A stretch of 64,000 bases of DNA from Accumulibacter sp036625275 (GCF_036625275.1 NZ_JAZKUD010000004.1:1-64000); one strand, 5' to 3'; positions 51,711 through 60,874 are shown, counted from the first letter of the stretch. The notes: generated by a model not told the origin, from the sequence alone. A program made the numbers and translations.

Positions 51711-52367
51711 ATGTCGAACGCAAGCACTGCATCCCCCTCCTTCACTCGCCGAATCCTGCATCGGGTATTTCCGAAGGTACCCAATTTCTTCGCTTTGCTG
51801 GCCGAACAAAGCACGCAAGTGGGGGTTAGCGCCGCTCTGCTGGTCGAGTACATGGGTTCCGGCACCACCGAAGTCGCCAAACGGGTCGTCGAGGCCGAAC
51901 ATGAGGGGGACCGCCTCAAGGTTCGCAATCTGACGCTGCTCAACGAAGCTTTCTCGACGCCGATCGACCGCGAGGATCTGCACAGGGCGATCATCAACCT
52001 CGATGAAATCATCAACAGTTGCAAGACGGTGGTTGCCGAGATGGACGCAAATGTGCTGGCCCTGAAAGCCGACAAATACTGTCTGGAAATGGCCGTGTAC
52101 CTCAAGGAAGGCGCCGAGGCGGTGGCCGCCGGGTATGGCCGTCTGGGCAGCGAACCCAAACTCGGTCGCGCCGACGCCGAGAAATCCGACCAGGCGGTTC
52201 GGAAGTTGACGCGCACCCACCGACGCGCCCTGGCCGAGCTGTTCCACGACGAGGATTTCCACCACATCTTCCGCCGCAAGGAAATCTACAATCAACTGCT
52301 GGGTGCGGCAGACCGTCTGAACATCTGCAACAGCACGCTGCTGGACATCGTCGTCAAGCTCTGCTGA
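51711..52367 (+). CDS. DUF47 (PhoU-like) protein, PIT partner 1
   Basis: 218 residues. The helical bundle LHRVFPKVPNFFALLAEQST, then EAEHEGDRLKVRNLTLLNEA and FSTPIDREDLHRAIINLDEI, matches the DUF47/PhoU-like family, whose acidic motifs bind metals. These proteins pair with PIT transporters and are thought to control them. The ATG at 51711 is 4 bases after the pit stop, so they are co-translated. The 273 bases that follow (52368-52640) have no clear gene. Confidence 0.93.
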   Translation: MSNASTASPSFTRRILHRVFPKVPNFFALLAEQSTQVGVSAALLVEYMGSGTTEVAKRVVEAEHEGDRLKVRNLTLLNEAFSTPIDREDLHRAIINLDEIINSCKTVVAEMDANVLALKADKYCLEMAVYLKEGAEAVAAGYGRLGSEPKLGRADAEKSDQAVRKLTRTHRRALAELFHDEDFHHIFRRKEIYNQLLGAADRLNICNSTLLDIVVKLC

Positions 52368-52640
52368 CCCCCTCGCTTCCGGTCGGGTCAAATTCCGGGG
52401 AATCGGCCGCCAGGCCCTTTCCCCGTCGGGGTGTTGTTGACAGTCGCCTGGTCGTCAGGCCGGGTGGCGGCCGCGCGGCGTGCTGCGGTTGCCGATTGCC
52501 TTGACGCACGATTCATCCCGAAGGTACCCTTGCAGTGCTGCGGATATAAGCAAAGTGTGTACAATTTCGAATTTTCGTGCATAATCCGCGCACTTTTTAC
52601 AAGAAGAGGGCCATGAGGGCCTTTTACAGAAAGGAGGCGT

Positions 52641-53686
52641 ATGGAATCTCTATATTGGCTGGCCGTGGCGACGGTGGCGATCGTGTTGTTCTTCGATTAC
52701 ACCAACGGCTTTCATGATGCTGCGAACATCGTCGCGACGATCATCGCGTCGCGGGCGATGACGCCAGCGCAGGCGGTCGTCGTCGTCGGGGTTTTCGAAT
52801 TCCTCGGACCCTTGCTCGGCGGCACGGCGGTGGCCAACACCATCGGCAAGTTCGTCGATCTGTCGACCGTGGACGCCAGTCTGGCGGTGCTGATCCTGTT
52901 CTGCGGCCTGCTCGGCGCGATTGTCTGGAACCTTGCGACCTGGTGGTTCGGCATTCCCTCCTCGTCGTCGCATGCCCTGGTCGGCGGTCTGGCGGGTGCG
53001 GTGGTTGCGGCCGTCGGCTCCGAGTACGTGATCTGGGGTTGGTCGCCGCTGATGCACGATGGCAAGCTGATCGGTGTGATGAAGGTGCTGGTTTCGCTGT
53101 TCCTTTCGCCGCTGCTCGGTTTCTTCGTGGGTTTTCTGATCTTCCGCCTCGGCCGCAAGATCATGGCGGGCGCCAGGCCGACCGCCAATCAGACCCTGAG
53201 GAAGCTGCAGTTCGTCACCGCGGCGTGTCTCGCGTTTTCACACGGCGCCAACGACGCGCAGAAGAGCATGGGCATGCTGACGCTGGTGCTGCTGCTCGGC
53301 GGTTTCATCCCGAAGTTCGAGGTGCCGTTCTGGGTGATCCTGGCCTGCGCGACAGCGATCACCCTCGGCATTCTGTCCGGCGGTTGGCGCATCGTGCGCA
53401 CGCTCGGTTTTGCGATATCTATCGCGTCCGCCCGCTGCACGCATTCTCGTCCCAGCTCACCTCGGGTTTCCTGATTCTGACCGCTTCGTATCTGGGTGCG
53501 CCGGTGTCAACCACGCACGTGGTCGCCACCTCGATCATGGGTATCGGCTATTCCGAGCGCCCACGCGCCGTGCGCTGGAAAAAGGCGGTCGACATCGCCA
53601 AGACCTGGGTGATCACCATCCCGGCTTCTGCACTCACGGCAATCGTTTGCTACGCTCTGGCCAGGATCATCCTGGGCCAACACTAA
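52641..53686 (+). pseudogene. Second PIT-family phosphate transporter, frameshifted
   Basis: The first 260 codons are close to the intact pit (FDYTNGFHDAANIVATIIAS, FSHGANDAQKSMGMLTLVLL). At 53414-53418 an extra AT (GCGATATCTATCGC, where an in-frame GCGATCTATCGC is expected) shifts the frame and the chain stops at 53474. The remaining 75 codons (RVRPLHAFSSQLTSGF...) are intact in another frame to 53686. The repair point is inside a conserved region, so this is either a recent mutation or a sequencing/assembly error. A strong AAAGGAGG site precedes the ATG and the DUF47 partner after it is whole, both of which favour an active locus. Confidence 0.85.
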
Positions 53687-53701
53687 TCGAGGAGATGAAA
53701 G

Positions 53702-54361
53702 ATGGAAGATAATCAGAACCAAACCGAAGAGAACAAGCCGATTTTCCGCCGTCTGTACGAGCGGGTTTTTCCGACCGTCGCCGACTTCTTCGGCATGCTC
53801 GCCGAGCAGAGCACGAACGCGGCCGAGACCACCCGCCTGCTCGTCGAATTCATGGAGACCGGCGATCCGGCGGTGGCCCAGAAGGTTCGCGACGACGAGC
53901 ACGAAGCCGACCGGATCAAGGCCGCCAACCTCAGCGTGCTGAGCGACGCGTTCTCGACGCCGGTCGACCGCGAAGACCTCTTTCGCGCGATCACGACGCT
54001 CGACGACATCGTCAACTATTGCAAATCGACGGTCGTCGAGATGGACATGCTCAGCCTGAAACCCGACAAGCACAGCCTTGAAATCGCACTGCACATCCGC
54101 GAAGGCGCGGAGGCGCTGGCCAAGGGTTTTGGTCGCCTGGGGACCGACCCATCCGGCTCCGGCGCCGATGCCAACGCCGCCCGGAAAGCCGAGCGGACGG
54201 TCGAGAAGGCTTATCGGCGGGCGATTGTCGACCTCTTCCAGGGCGACGATTACCTGAACATGTTCAAGCGCCGCGAGACCTATCGCCACCTCTCGAACGC
54301 GGCCGACCGGGTTGCCGATGCAGCGCGCGCGTTGAACAACATCGTCGTCAAGCTGGTCTGA
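53702..54361 (+). CDS. DUF47 (PhoU-like) protein, PIT partner 2
   Basis: 219 residues, similar in order to the one at 51711: YERVFPTVADFFGMLAEQST, RDDEHEADRIKAANLSVLSD, AFSTPVDREDLFRAITTLDD. The conserved DEHEAD and DREDL acids are those of the family. A GAGGAG site is 4 bases before the ATG, 15 bases after the pit remnant. It may serve the intact pit if its own partner is really lost. Confidence 0.93.
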   Translation: MEDNQNQTEENKPIFRRLYERVFPTVADFFGMLAEQSTNAAETTRLLVEFMETGDPAVAQKVRDDEHEADRIKAANLSVLSDAFSTPVDREDLFRAITTLDDIVNYCKSTVVEMDMLSLKPDKHSLEIALHIREGAEALAKGFGRLGTDPSGSGADANAARKAERTVEKAYRRAIVDLFQGDDYLNMFKRRETYRHLSNAADRVADAARALNNIVVKLV

Positions 54362-54379
54362 ACCGCTCTCACGGCGCAC

Positions 54380-54427
54380 AGGATTCCTAACTCCCCTGAA
54401 CAAACGTTTGGGGGGGCCAGGAATCCT
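54380..54427 (+). terminator. Stem-loop after the second DUF47 gene
   Basis: AGGATTCCT and AGGAATCCT form a perfect 9-bp stem around a 30-base GC-rich loop. There is no U-tract. It is followed by 152 bases without a gene before the convergent CHAD gene. Confidence 0.5.
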
Positions 54428-54579
54428 CCTCATTTCCGGCTGACGGATTCCTCTTCAACGGTTGCCTCTCCATCCTTGCCTTGCGGGTGGGCGCCGCGTG
54501 CGTCGCTGACGCACGCGGCCAAAACACTTCAGAGTTGCACGGGGGATTTTACGGGGCTACAGGGCGGAAGCGGAGGGAG

Positions 54580-56076
54580 TCAAGCCACCACCAGCGACTC
54601 CTTCCACGGCGCTGCCTGCTGGTGAAAATCGTTCAGCAAACCGCCCAGTTCCGGCAAGAGCTGCTCTGCCTGCCCGTCAAGCCAGCAGCGGATGTCTTCC
54701 CCTTGCTCGCCGGGCAGCGCTTCATGGATCAGTTCGCTGGCCACCGCCAGGTCGTTGAGTCGGCCGAGCATTTCCTGCAGGCCACTGGCCGACAGGTGGT
54801 AGTTGCGCAGCCGTTCGCCGGGGAAAAGTGACGCGAAGAACTCGAGTGCATACCGCAGTCGCTTGTAGGCCACACGCAGACGATGGCGGGCGGTGGCGTC
54901 GCCGCGCAGCGCCTGTGCCGCGAGTTGCCTGACCTGTTTGGCGCGCTTGTCGAGGCAGCGCGGGACAAAGGTATCGAGTGGACGTGCTTCGCCTTCGGGA
55001 AGCGCCAGTATGGCGGCCGTGAATTCGAGCAACAGCCGCGAGTAATCGTCCGTTTTGAGTGTGCTGCGCGCTGCCTGACGATTGATGGCGCAGCGCCGCT
55101 GCGCATAGTTCGACAGGCGAGCGAGCGTGGCGCCTTCCGGGTCCGGGAAAGCGGGGACGATCGACGGCAAGGTTTCGGCCAGGAACACATCCCAGTTGCG
55201 CGTTTCGCCGAGTTGCCTGGCCAGAGCCTGCCAGAGCGGGTCAAAGTTGCTCACGAAGTCCTGTGGCAGCAGTGGCTTCCAGACCCGGATCGCCGAACGC
55301 AGACGGCGGATCGCGACGCGTGCCTGATGGACAAACTCGGGGTTGTCGCTTTCCCGCAGTCCCTGCTCGTTGCTCTGCAGGTGTTTGAGGCAGGCCAGCC
55401 CGATCGTCCGGAATGCGGCAATGGCCGACATCCCGGTGTTGATCTCGATGGGGAGCGCCTTGACCACGGGCAACGGTTCCTCTGCCAGAATCCGGTAGCC
55501 ACGCAGGAGCTTGCTGGTGGCCTGCGGGTGCAGGGAAAGATCGGTTTGCAGTTCGCTGGCGGTGGAAAACAAGTCGGCGACGTCTCCCGACAACAATTCG
55601 AGCCGGATCTCGCAGATGGCCTGGCGCCGTCCTTCGGCTTCGATCCAGCCGCGATCGAGCGCCAGTTCGATGCGTACGTCTTCGCGCGGTGCCAGCAGCC
55701 AGGCGCTGCGCGTAAAACTGGCGGTAAATGCCGGCCGCAGTTCGGTGCGCACGGATTCGAGCAGATGACGCAGCGTACCGTCCTTGACCTGCGAGAAATC
55801 GAGTTCTCCGGGCGTACCGACCAGTTCCCATTCGCCATGTCCTGCCGGCCTGCCCTCCGGCAGGGACTCCCGCCGAATCGACGACAGCGAGGTCGTCCCC
55901 TTTCTGCCATGGCGAACGATCACCCGCTCGCGCCGCAGGCGTTGGTCGGCGGTGTCGTAATAGGTATTGACGACACGTTGGCGAATCGGCCTGGCGTCGG
56001 TAAGCAGCGGATGCTTGGCCAGCCTGCTGGCCACTCCGGGCGTTAGGGAGAGATTAAGTTCGGTTTCAATGACCAT
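54580..56076 (-). CDS. CYTH-CHAD domain protein (polyphosphate-associated type)
   Basis: 498 residues from the ATG at 56076 with an AGGAG site. An N-terminal CYTH (triphosphate tunnel) domain runs to about 205 (TYYDTADQRLRRERV) and a C-terminal CHAD helical domain follows, with the conserved VHQARVAIRRLRSAIRVW and HRLRVAYKRLRYALEFF basic helices that bind polyphosphate. The hallmark CYTH ExExK at the N-terminus is ETELN here: the lysine is replaced. The usual LTxK strand reads SLSSIRR. Triphosphate hydrolysis may therefore be weak or lost. Its place beside pit/DUF47 genes agrees with a polyphosphate role. The opposite strand carries the phosphate genes. Confidence 0.9.
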   Translation of the reverse strand: MVIETELNLSLTPGVASRLAKHPLLTDARPIRQRVVNTYYDTADQRLRRERVIVRHGRKGTTSLSSIRRESLPEGRPAGHGEWELVGTPGELDFSQVKDGTLRHLLESVRTELRPAFTASFTRSAWLLAPREDVRIELALDRGWIEAEGRRQAICEIRLELLSGDVADLFSTASELQTDLSLHPQATSKLLRGYRILAEEPLPVVKALPIEINTGMSAIAAFRTIGLACLKHLQSNEQGLRESDNPEFVHQARVAIRRLRSAIRVWKPLLPQDFVSNFDPLWQALARQLGETRNWDVFLAETLPSIVPAFPDPEGATLARLSNYAQRRCAINRQAARSTLKTDDYSRLLLEFTAAILALPEGEARPLDTFVPRCLDKRAKQVRQLAAQALRGDATARHRLRVAYKRLRYALEFFASLFPGERLRNYHLSASGLQEMLGRLNDLAVASELIHEALPGEQGEDIRCWLDGQAEQLLPELGGLLNDFHQQAAPWKESLVVA

Positions 56077-56150
56077 ATGACAAACTCCTGAGAATGAGCG
56101 ACCTGACGAGGAGCATCCAATTCCCTCCTGGGCAAGTCGCTTTCCAAATG

Positions 56151-56176
56151 AAAACGGCGATCGGGATAGCCGTTTT
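56151..56176. promoter_or_regulatory. Perfect inverted repeat upstream of the CYTH-CHAD gene
   Basis: AAAACGGC and GCCGTTTT are separated by 10 bases, about 75 bases before the CHAD start on the minus strand. It could be a repressor site or a leader hairpin. It is part of the 814-base gap 56077-56890, which otherwise holds the hairpin element copy E and the sigma-54-like site. Confidence 0.45.
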
Positions 56177-56479
56177 CCTGGTTCAAGCATAAGCCGTGCC
56201 AGTTCTCTGCAGCCTGAAAGACTGCCCAAAGATCAAGTCGCTAGGCGTGCAGCCAGAGGAGCCGGCGAAACTTGCACGGGTGCAACAAATCGGCCCGATC
56301 GATTGCTGTTGAGTCCATTGCCAATCGACATAATTCATACATAACAGTGAGTTAATGTCTTCCACCAGGGATCGGTGGGAATATGGAAACGTTACACCTC
56401 TCCCGAACCCCGGGGCGAGGACGGGAACGAGGAGGGAATTCATGGAGCAGGCTCCGTGTGTGCATCAGGCGATTCCGGC

Positions 56480-56563
56480 CTGCCAGCCGGAACACACCCT
56501 GCAAGGGAGGGGAAACGGTCATGACTTTCATGATCGGGGGGGCTGAAAAAGCCATGATCGTTG
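56480..56563 (+). repeat. Dispersed intergenic hairpin element, copy E
   Basis: A short version: CCGGCCTGCCAGCCGG hairpin, then GGGGAAACGGTCATGACTTT, and the degenerate closing arm AAAAGCCATGATCGTT. Confidence 0.8.
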
Positions 56564-56761
56564 GCGGCGCGGCTCGATGGTGTAACACGGCGTCGCCCGA
56601 CGGCTCCTGGAGACATTCATTAACTATCTGAATTGAATTGGATATGACCGTTCGTGCCGGTTCGTCATCGGGTTTCTGATGGCATTTTGTTGCACCCCCA
56701 AAGGCTTTGTCGATTATTTTCAGTCCCTTGATTTTAAGTGGAAACGAAATTTCTGTTGTTG

Positions 56762-56778
56762 CTGGTACGGATCATGCT
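56762..56778 (+). promoter_or_regulatory. Sigma-54-like -24/-12 promoter upstream of the PhoU-like pair
   Basis: CTGGTACGGATCATGCT has the GG-N10-GC spacing and matches the consensus at nearly all positions. It shares GGAT.ATGCT with the pit-upstream site. It is 113 bases before the start at 56891. A TTTTGTTGCACCCCC word at 56686 parallels the one before pit. Confidence 0.55.
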
Positions 56779-56890
56779 TTAAACCCATCATGTAAAAACG
56801 GATCGACCGGGATCATTCTGGCCATCCGACCCATCACTGACTGATGACCATCGTTCCAGCCACCATCGCAGCAGAAGACAGGTAAATGCC

Positions 56891-57607
56891 ATGACCTCCA
56901 TCGCCGTATCGCAAGTGGTGCGTAGAATCCGTCCGTTCGTGGGGGCTGCCGATACACCGGATTTCTTCAGCATGATCGACCAGCAGGCAAGGATGATCGT
57001 GAATCTGGCAAAGGTCGTTGCCGAGGTGCTGCAGGGAAAGGAGTCGACGCATTCGCTGCGCCTGCTTGATCTGGAGCAGCGTCGTCAGGAACTGCAGCGG
57101 CGGCATCAGGCGGTCGTTCATGCCCTCCCACAGTCCGGACTTGACGAGATTCGTTTGACCATGGAAGCCCTCGATCGGGCCGCAGCACTTCTGATCCGAA
57201 CCGGCCGCGATTGCCATCCGGGGGGGTCAAACCCGGACGCCGCCGCTTTGCAGATGATGAGGGTCATTCGGAAAGCGATCGAGAGCCTGCAGCATGGCTA
57301 TTCGCGGTTGGCCAATGGCTCAACCGCCGCCGAGTCCGATGCCGATGCGGCCATCGCCAGCCAGAGTGCGCTGGTTTTCTGGCGGATGTCCGATCAGCAG
57401 GAAGCTGCGGCCGCCGAGGGGCAACACCTGACTGCGCCATCGAAGGTTTCTTTGGATCGTTCGTGCTGGCTGCACGGCCTGTACGAAAATCTCGACGACA
57501 TCGCTCGCGAACTATCCGGGGCTGGCGTCATTCTCAAAGTATGGTCGCGGCAATTATCCGGGGCCGGCGGCCTTGCCCGTTTGCCGCAATCGTTCATGGT
57601 CCGCTGA
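56891..57607 (+). CDS. PhoU/DUF47-like helical protein A
   Basis: 238 residues, almost all helical. TPDFFSMIDQQARMIVNLAK and AKVVAEVLQGKES follow the DUF47 pattern (FFxLLxEQA...), and later LDEIRLTMEALDRAAALLI and LYENLDDIARELSGAG keep its spacing. The acidic metal motifs are weaker than in the true DUF47 proteins nearby. No signal or membrane segment is seen. With the next gene it forms a pair before the SulP transporter, so it may control that transporter or phosphate flow. The function is inferred from this resemblance only. Confidence 0.6.
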   Translation: MTSIAVSQVVRRIRPFVGAADTPDFFSMIDQQARMIVNLAKVVAEVLQGKESTHSLRLLDLEQRRQELQRRHQAVVHALPQSGLDEIRLTMEALDRAAALLIRTGRDCHPGGSNPDAAALQMMRVIRKAIESLQHGYSRLANGSTAAESDADAAIASQSALVFWRMSDQQEAAAAEGQHLTAPSKVSLDRSCWLHGLYENLDDIARELSGAGVILKVWSRQLSGAGGLARLPQSFMVR

Positions 57608-57711
57608 CAGGCAAACCAATTCAGTTATTTCAAGAAGTTCTGGTCGCCGGGAGGGCCTCTGTCCCAGGCAGGTCAGACTCCAGTTTTTTACTTCAAGCAG
57701 GAGCAGTCATC

Positions 57712-58428
57712 ATGGAAACTCAAGTGCAAGCAATGCCAAGGTCCGTCATCTCGCGGTCGATCGAAAGCGACCTCGACAGCTATCTGGATGCCATCGTTAA
57801 CGCGACGGCGACTTTCCGGGAAGCGGTAGACGCTTACCTGCAAAGTGAGCCGGAGGGGACATGCTGGCGGCAAGCCGGAAAGCTCTCGGAGTGCCTGCGC
57901 CTGCTCGACGACATGCAACAGAAATTCGAGACCGGTGCACACCCGCAGTCGGCATTGGGGAATCTGGTCTGCGCAATGAGCGACCCGCTGAATGGCGTGG
58001 GCCGTTTGCTCAAGGACATGAAGCGACAGATCACCGGTTTCGCCATCGAATCGGGATTTTCGAGTCCTCACCGCTATGTCCCTGCGTATCTGGTTGCGGA
58101 TGTTCAGGAGCTGGCCGATGAGGTTTGCGCTGCGGTAGACGTGTTGGTTGAGAGCTATCGTCCGTCATTACTGTGGTGGGACCAACCGTCGTCAGAGAAG
58201 GCAGAGCGAGGCGTCAGTTGGTATGAAAATCAGGCAGACCGTCTCTCGATGCAGATCCTCAAAAAGATTTTTGCCGACGACAGTCTCGACCTCGAGGTGA
58301 AGCTGCCGCTGGCGCAACTCGTTGAGGAGATCGACCGTGTGGCGGATCAGGCTGAAGGCATCGATCAGGGGCTGCGGGCTCGCTGCCGGGCGGGTCTGGC
58401 AACTGTCGGTGCCGGAGAAACGCACTGA
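57712..58428 (+). CDS. PhoU/DUF47-like helical protein B
   Basis: 238 residues from the ATG at 57712 with AGGAG upstream. Helical throughout. SYLDAIVNATATFREAVDAY and the C-terminal WYENQADRLSMQILKKIFAD (an E-N-Q-A-D variant of the DUF47 EHEAD motif), then LPLAQLVEEIDRVADQAEGI (the usual end of the DUF47 fold), support the family. It has the same length as protein A and is probably an old duplicate. A strong hairpin follows, so the pair may end here. Confidence 0.65.
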   Translation: METQVQAMPRSVISRSIESDLDSYLDAIVNATATFREAVDAYLQSEPEGTCWRQAGKLSECLRLLDDMQQKFETGAHPQSALGNLVCAMSDPLNGVGRLLKDMKRQITGFAIESGFSSPHRYVPAYLVADVQELADEVCAAVDVLVESYRPSLLWWDQPSSEKAERGVSWYENQADRLSMQILKKIFADDSLDLEVKLPLAQLVEEIDRVADQAEGIDQGLRARCRAGLATVGAGETH

Positions 58429-58537
58429 GTCCTCTCTGCCGCGGCCAAAGGCGCGGCAGGCCGTGTTCTGGCCCGGGAACCCGCTGCCGGGCTTCGGCCT
58501 TGCGTTTGGACAAGAACTATTCGTTTTAGCATCGTGC

Positions 58538-58565
58538 GCGGCCCAGGCTGAGTAGCCTGGGCCGC
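58538..58565 (+). terminator. Strong hairpin after the PhoU-like pair
   Basis: GCGGCCCAGGCT and AGCCTGGGCCGC form a perfect 12-bp stem with a GAGT loop, followed only by TTTG. It probably terminates or attenuates transcription before the SulP gene. Confidence 0.7.
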
Positions 58566-58657
58566 TTTGCTGGAAGGAGGACGTCGCTTGGGCTCGTGCA
58601 GTCCGTCTGGTCTGCAGCGAGATATTTTCATGCGGGATTGAAGAGGGGCCTGGGTGT

Positions 58658-60874
58658 ATGGAACTGGCAATCAAGTTCAAGAACGACAAGCTGGTCGGTG
58701 ATTTCTGGGGGGGGCTGGCGGCGATGCTGGTCGCTCTGCCGTCGGCAATCGCTTTCGGCGTGACCATCTACGCCTCAATCGGCCCAGCTTACGCCGGCCT
58801 GGGGGCTCTGGCCGGGATTCTCGGAGCCACCGCGCTGGGCTTGCTGGCTCCGGCACTGGGGGGAACCAACCGCCTGATTACGGCGCCGTGTGCGCCGGCT
58901 GCGGCGGTGCTTTCGGCTTTTGCAATTGAACTCGTACAGCATGGCGTGGCTGCGCCATCGATCGTCCTGATGTTGACCGCGCTCGGTCTGGTTTCCGGGC
59001 TGGTGCAACTGCTGCTGGGTTTCATGGGGATCGGCAGCCTGATCAAGTACATTCCGTTTCCGGTGGTCAGCGGCTACCTGACCGGTGTCGGTCTGATCAT
59101 CATCGGCAGTCAGATCCCGAAATTCCTGGGGGTTCCCGGTGGTACGGCGTGGTGGCGGGCATTGATCTCACCGGAATTGTGGCAGTGGCAGAGCGCACTC
59201 ATCGGCGCCGTCACGGCCGGCGTGATGATCACCGCACCGATGCTCACACGCGTCGTGCCGGCGGCCATTCTCGGCCTGCTGGCCGGGGTGCTGACCTATT
59301 TTGGACTGGCCTCGGTCGATGAGTCGCTGCTGGTCGTCGAAGGCAACAAGCTGATCATCGGCCCGCTGGGGGGAACGGCGTCAAGCATGTTCGAGGCGAT
59401 TACCGGTCGCTGGCAGGAAATCGGCGAACTCAAGCTGAGCCAGATCGGCAGTCTGCTCGGGACGGCCCTGACGCTGGCCGTTCTGTTGTCGATCGATACG
59501 CTGAAGACTGCCGTCGTTCTCGATGCCCTGACCCGCAGTCGCCATGATTCCAACCGCGAGCTGATCGCGCAGGGTCTTGGCAATGTCGCTTCGGCCTGTG
59601 CCGGCGGCATGCCCGGCGCCGGCCAGATGGGGGCGACGCTGGTCAATCTGGCGAGCGGTGGCCAGACCCGCGTCTCCGGGGTCGTCGAAGGGATCATGTC
59701 CCTGATCGCTTTTCTTGCCCTGGGAGCGTTCATCGCCTGGATTCCGGTCGGTGCGCTGGCCGGAATCCTGATCGTCGTCGGCATCCGCATGATCGATCGG
59801 CACAGCCTGCATCTGCTCGAGTCGCCGTGGACCCTGATGGATTTCATCGTCATCGTGGCGGTGGTCGCCGTGGCCGTCGGTTACAGCCTGATCGCCGCCT
59901 CCGGCGTCGGCATTGCCCTGGCAATGTTCCTGTTCATCCGCGAACAACTGAGCAGCACGGTGATCCGTCGCAAGATGGACGGCGGTAGCCGTTTTTCGAA
60001 GCGCGTGCGCCTGCGCAAGGACATGGCCATTCTCGAGAAGGAAGGGTACCAGTCGGTTATTCTCGAATTGCAGGGCGGTCTCTTCTTTGGGACCAAGGAC
60101 CAGTTGTACACGGCGCTGGAACCAGAACTCGGCAAACGCAGGTACATCGTACTCGACATGCGGCGCGTGCAGTCGGTCGATGTCACGGCGGTCCATCTGC
60201 TGAGCCAGATTCGCGATTCGCTGATCGAACGCGATGCTTTCCTGATCTTCAGCAGCCTGTCGCATACCCTACCGAATGGCCGGAACATTGCCGAGTTCTT
60301 CGACCAGATGGAACTGACGACGATGACCGACCATGTCAAGGTATTCGGTCAACTCGATGACGCTGTCGAGTGGGTTGAGGACCAGATTCTTGACCAGGGC
60401 CAGAGTGCCGTGCCGACAACCGAAGTGACGGCACTGGAACTGAAGGATCTCGAACTCTTCAAGGATCACAAGGAAGAGACCCTGATCGATCTGGAAGCAG
60501 CCTTGCAGCGACGCTCGCTGGCCAGGGACGAGAAGGTGTACGCGTTTGGCGACCCTGGCAACGAACTCTATCTGATTCGCAAGGGCGCAGTCCGCATCAC
60601 GCTGCCGAGCCCTGTCGAAGAAGGTGGCCACCACGCGCTGACCTACGGGCGCGGCGACTTCTTCGGCGGCATGGCTTTCCTGTCGCAAATGACCCGTCTC
60701 AACGATGCGACTGCGCTTGAAGACACCGAACTCTTCGTTCTCCAGCGCGAGCAGTTCGTCGCTCTGAGAGAAGAGCATAAACGGCTGGCGTGTACCCTGG
60801 TCGAGGAACTGGCCAAGGTGCTGGCCTTGCGCCTGCGCTACGCCGACAAGGAGCTCATGGCCATGCAGGAATAG
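58658..60874 (+). CDS. SulP-family anion transporter with STAS and cyclic-nucleotide-binding domains
   Basis: 738 residues. About 420 residues of membrane helices (AMLVALPSAIAFGVTIYASI, LITAPCAPAAAVLSAFA, and the GGMPGAGQMGATLVN signature) form the SulP carrier. A STAS domain lies at about 455-575 (VILELQGGLFFGTKDQLY, VLDMRRVQSVDVTAVHLL). A Crp-like cNMP-binding domain ends the protein (FGDPGNELYLIRKGAVRIT, YGRGDFFGGMAFL). Such carriers move sulfate, bicarbonate or other anions, gated by STAS. The extra nucleotide-binding domain suggests second-messenger control. The substrate is unknown. Confidence 0.92.
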   Translation: MELAIKFKNDKLVGDFWGGLAAMLVALPSAIAFGVTIYASIGPAYAGLGALAGILGATALGLLAPALGGTNRLITAPCAPAAAVLSAFAIELVQHGVAAPSIVLMLTALGLVSGLVQLLLGFMGIGSLIKYIPFPVVSGYLTGVGLIIIGSQIPKFLGVPGGTAWWRALISPELWQWQSALIGAVTAGVMITAPMLTRVVPAAILGLLAGVLTYFGLASVDESLLVVEGNKLIIGPLGGTASSMFEAITGRWQEIGELKLSQIGSLLGTALTLAVLLSIDTLKTAVVLDALTRSRHDSNRELIAQGLGNVASACAGGMPGAGQMGATLVNLASGGQTRVSGVVEGIMSLIAFLALGAFIAWIPVGALAGILIVVGIRMIDRHSLHLLESPWTLMDFIVIVAVVAVAVGYSLIAASGVGIALAMFLFIREQLSSTVIRRKMDGGSRFSKRVRLRKDMAILEKEGYQSVILELQGGLFFGTKDQLYTALEPELGKRRYIVLDMRRVQSVDVTAVHLLSQIRDSLIERDAFLIFSSLSHTLPNGRNIAEFFDQMELTTMTDHVKVFGQLDDAVEWVEDQILDQGQSAVPTTEVTALELKDLELFKDHKEETLIDLEAALQRRSLARDEKVYAFGDPGNELYLIRKGAVRITLPSPVEEGGHHALTYGRGDFFGGMAFLSQMTRLNDATALEDTELFVLQREQFVALREEHKRLACTLVEELAKVLALRLRYADKELMAMQE

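Noticed and set aside
52530..52600. A promoter or Pho box before the second pit gene
   Set aside because: Several A/T-rich hexamers (TATAAG, TACAAT, CATAAT) occur but none has a fitting -35 at the right distance, and no Pho box repeat is visible.
56679..56700. A second sigma-54-like match (TGGCATTTTGTTGCA)
   Set aside because: The GG and GC are only nine bases apart instead of ten, so it is a worse promoter than the site at 56762; it may instead be part of an activator site.
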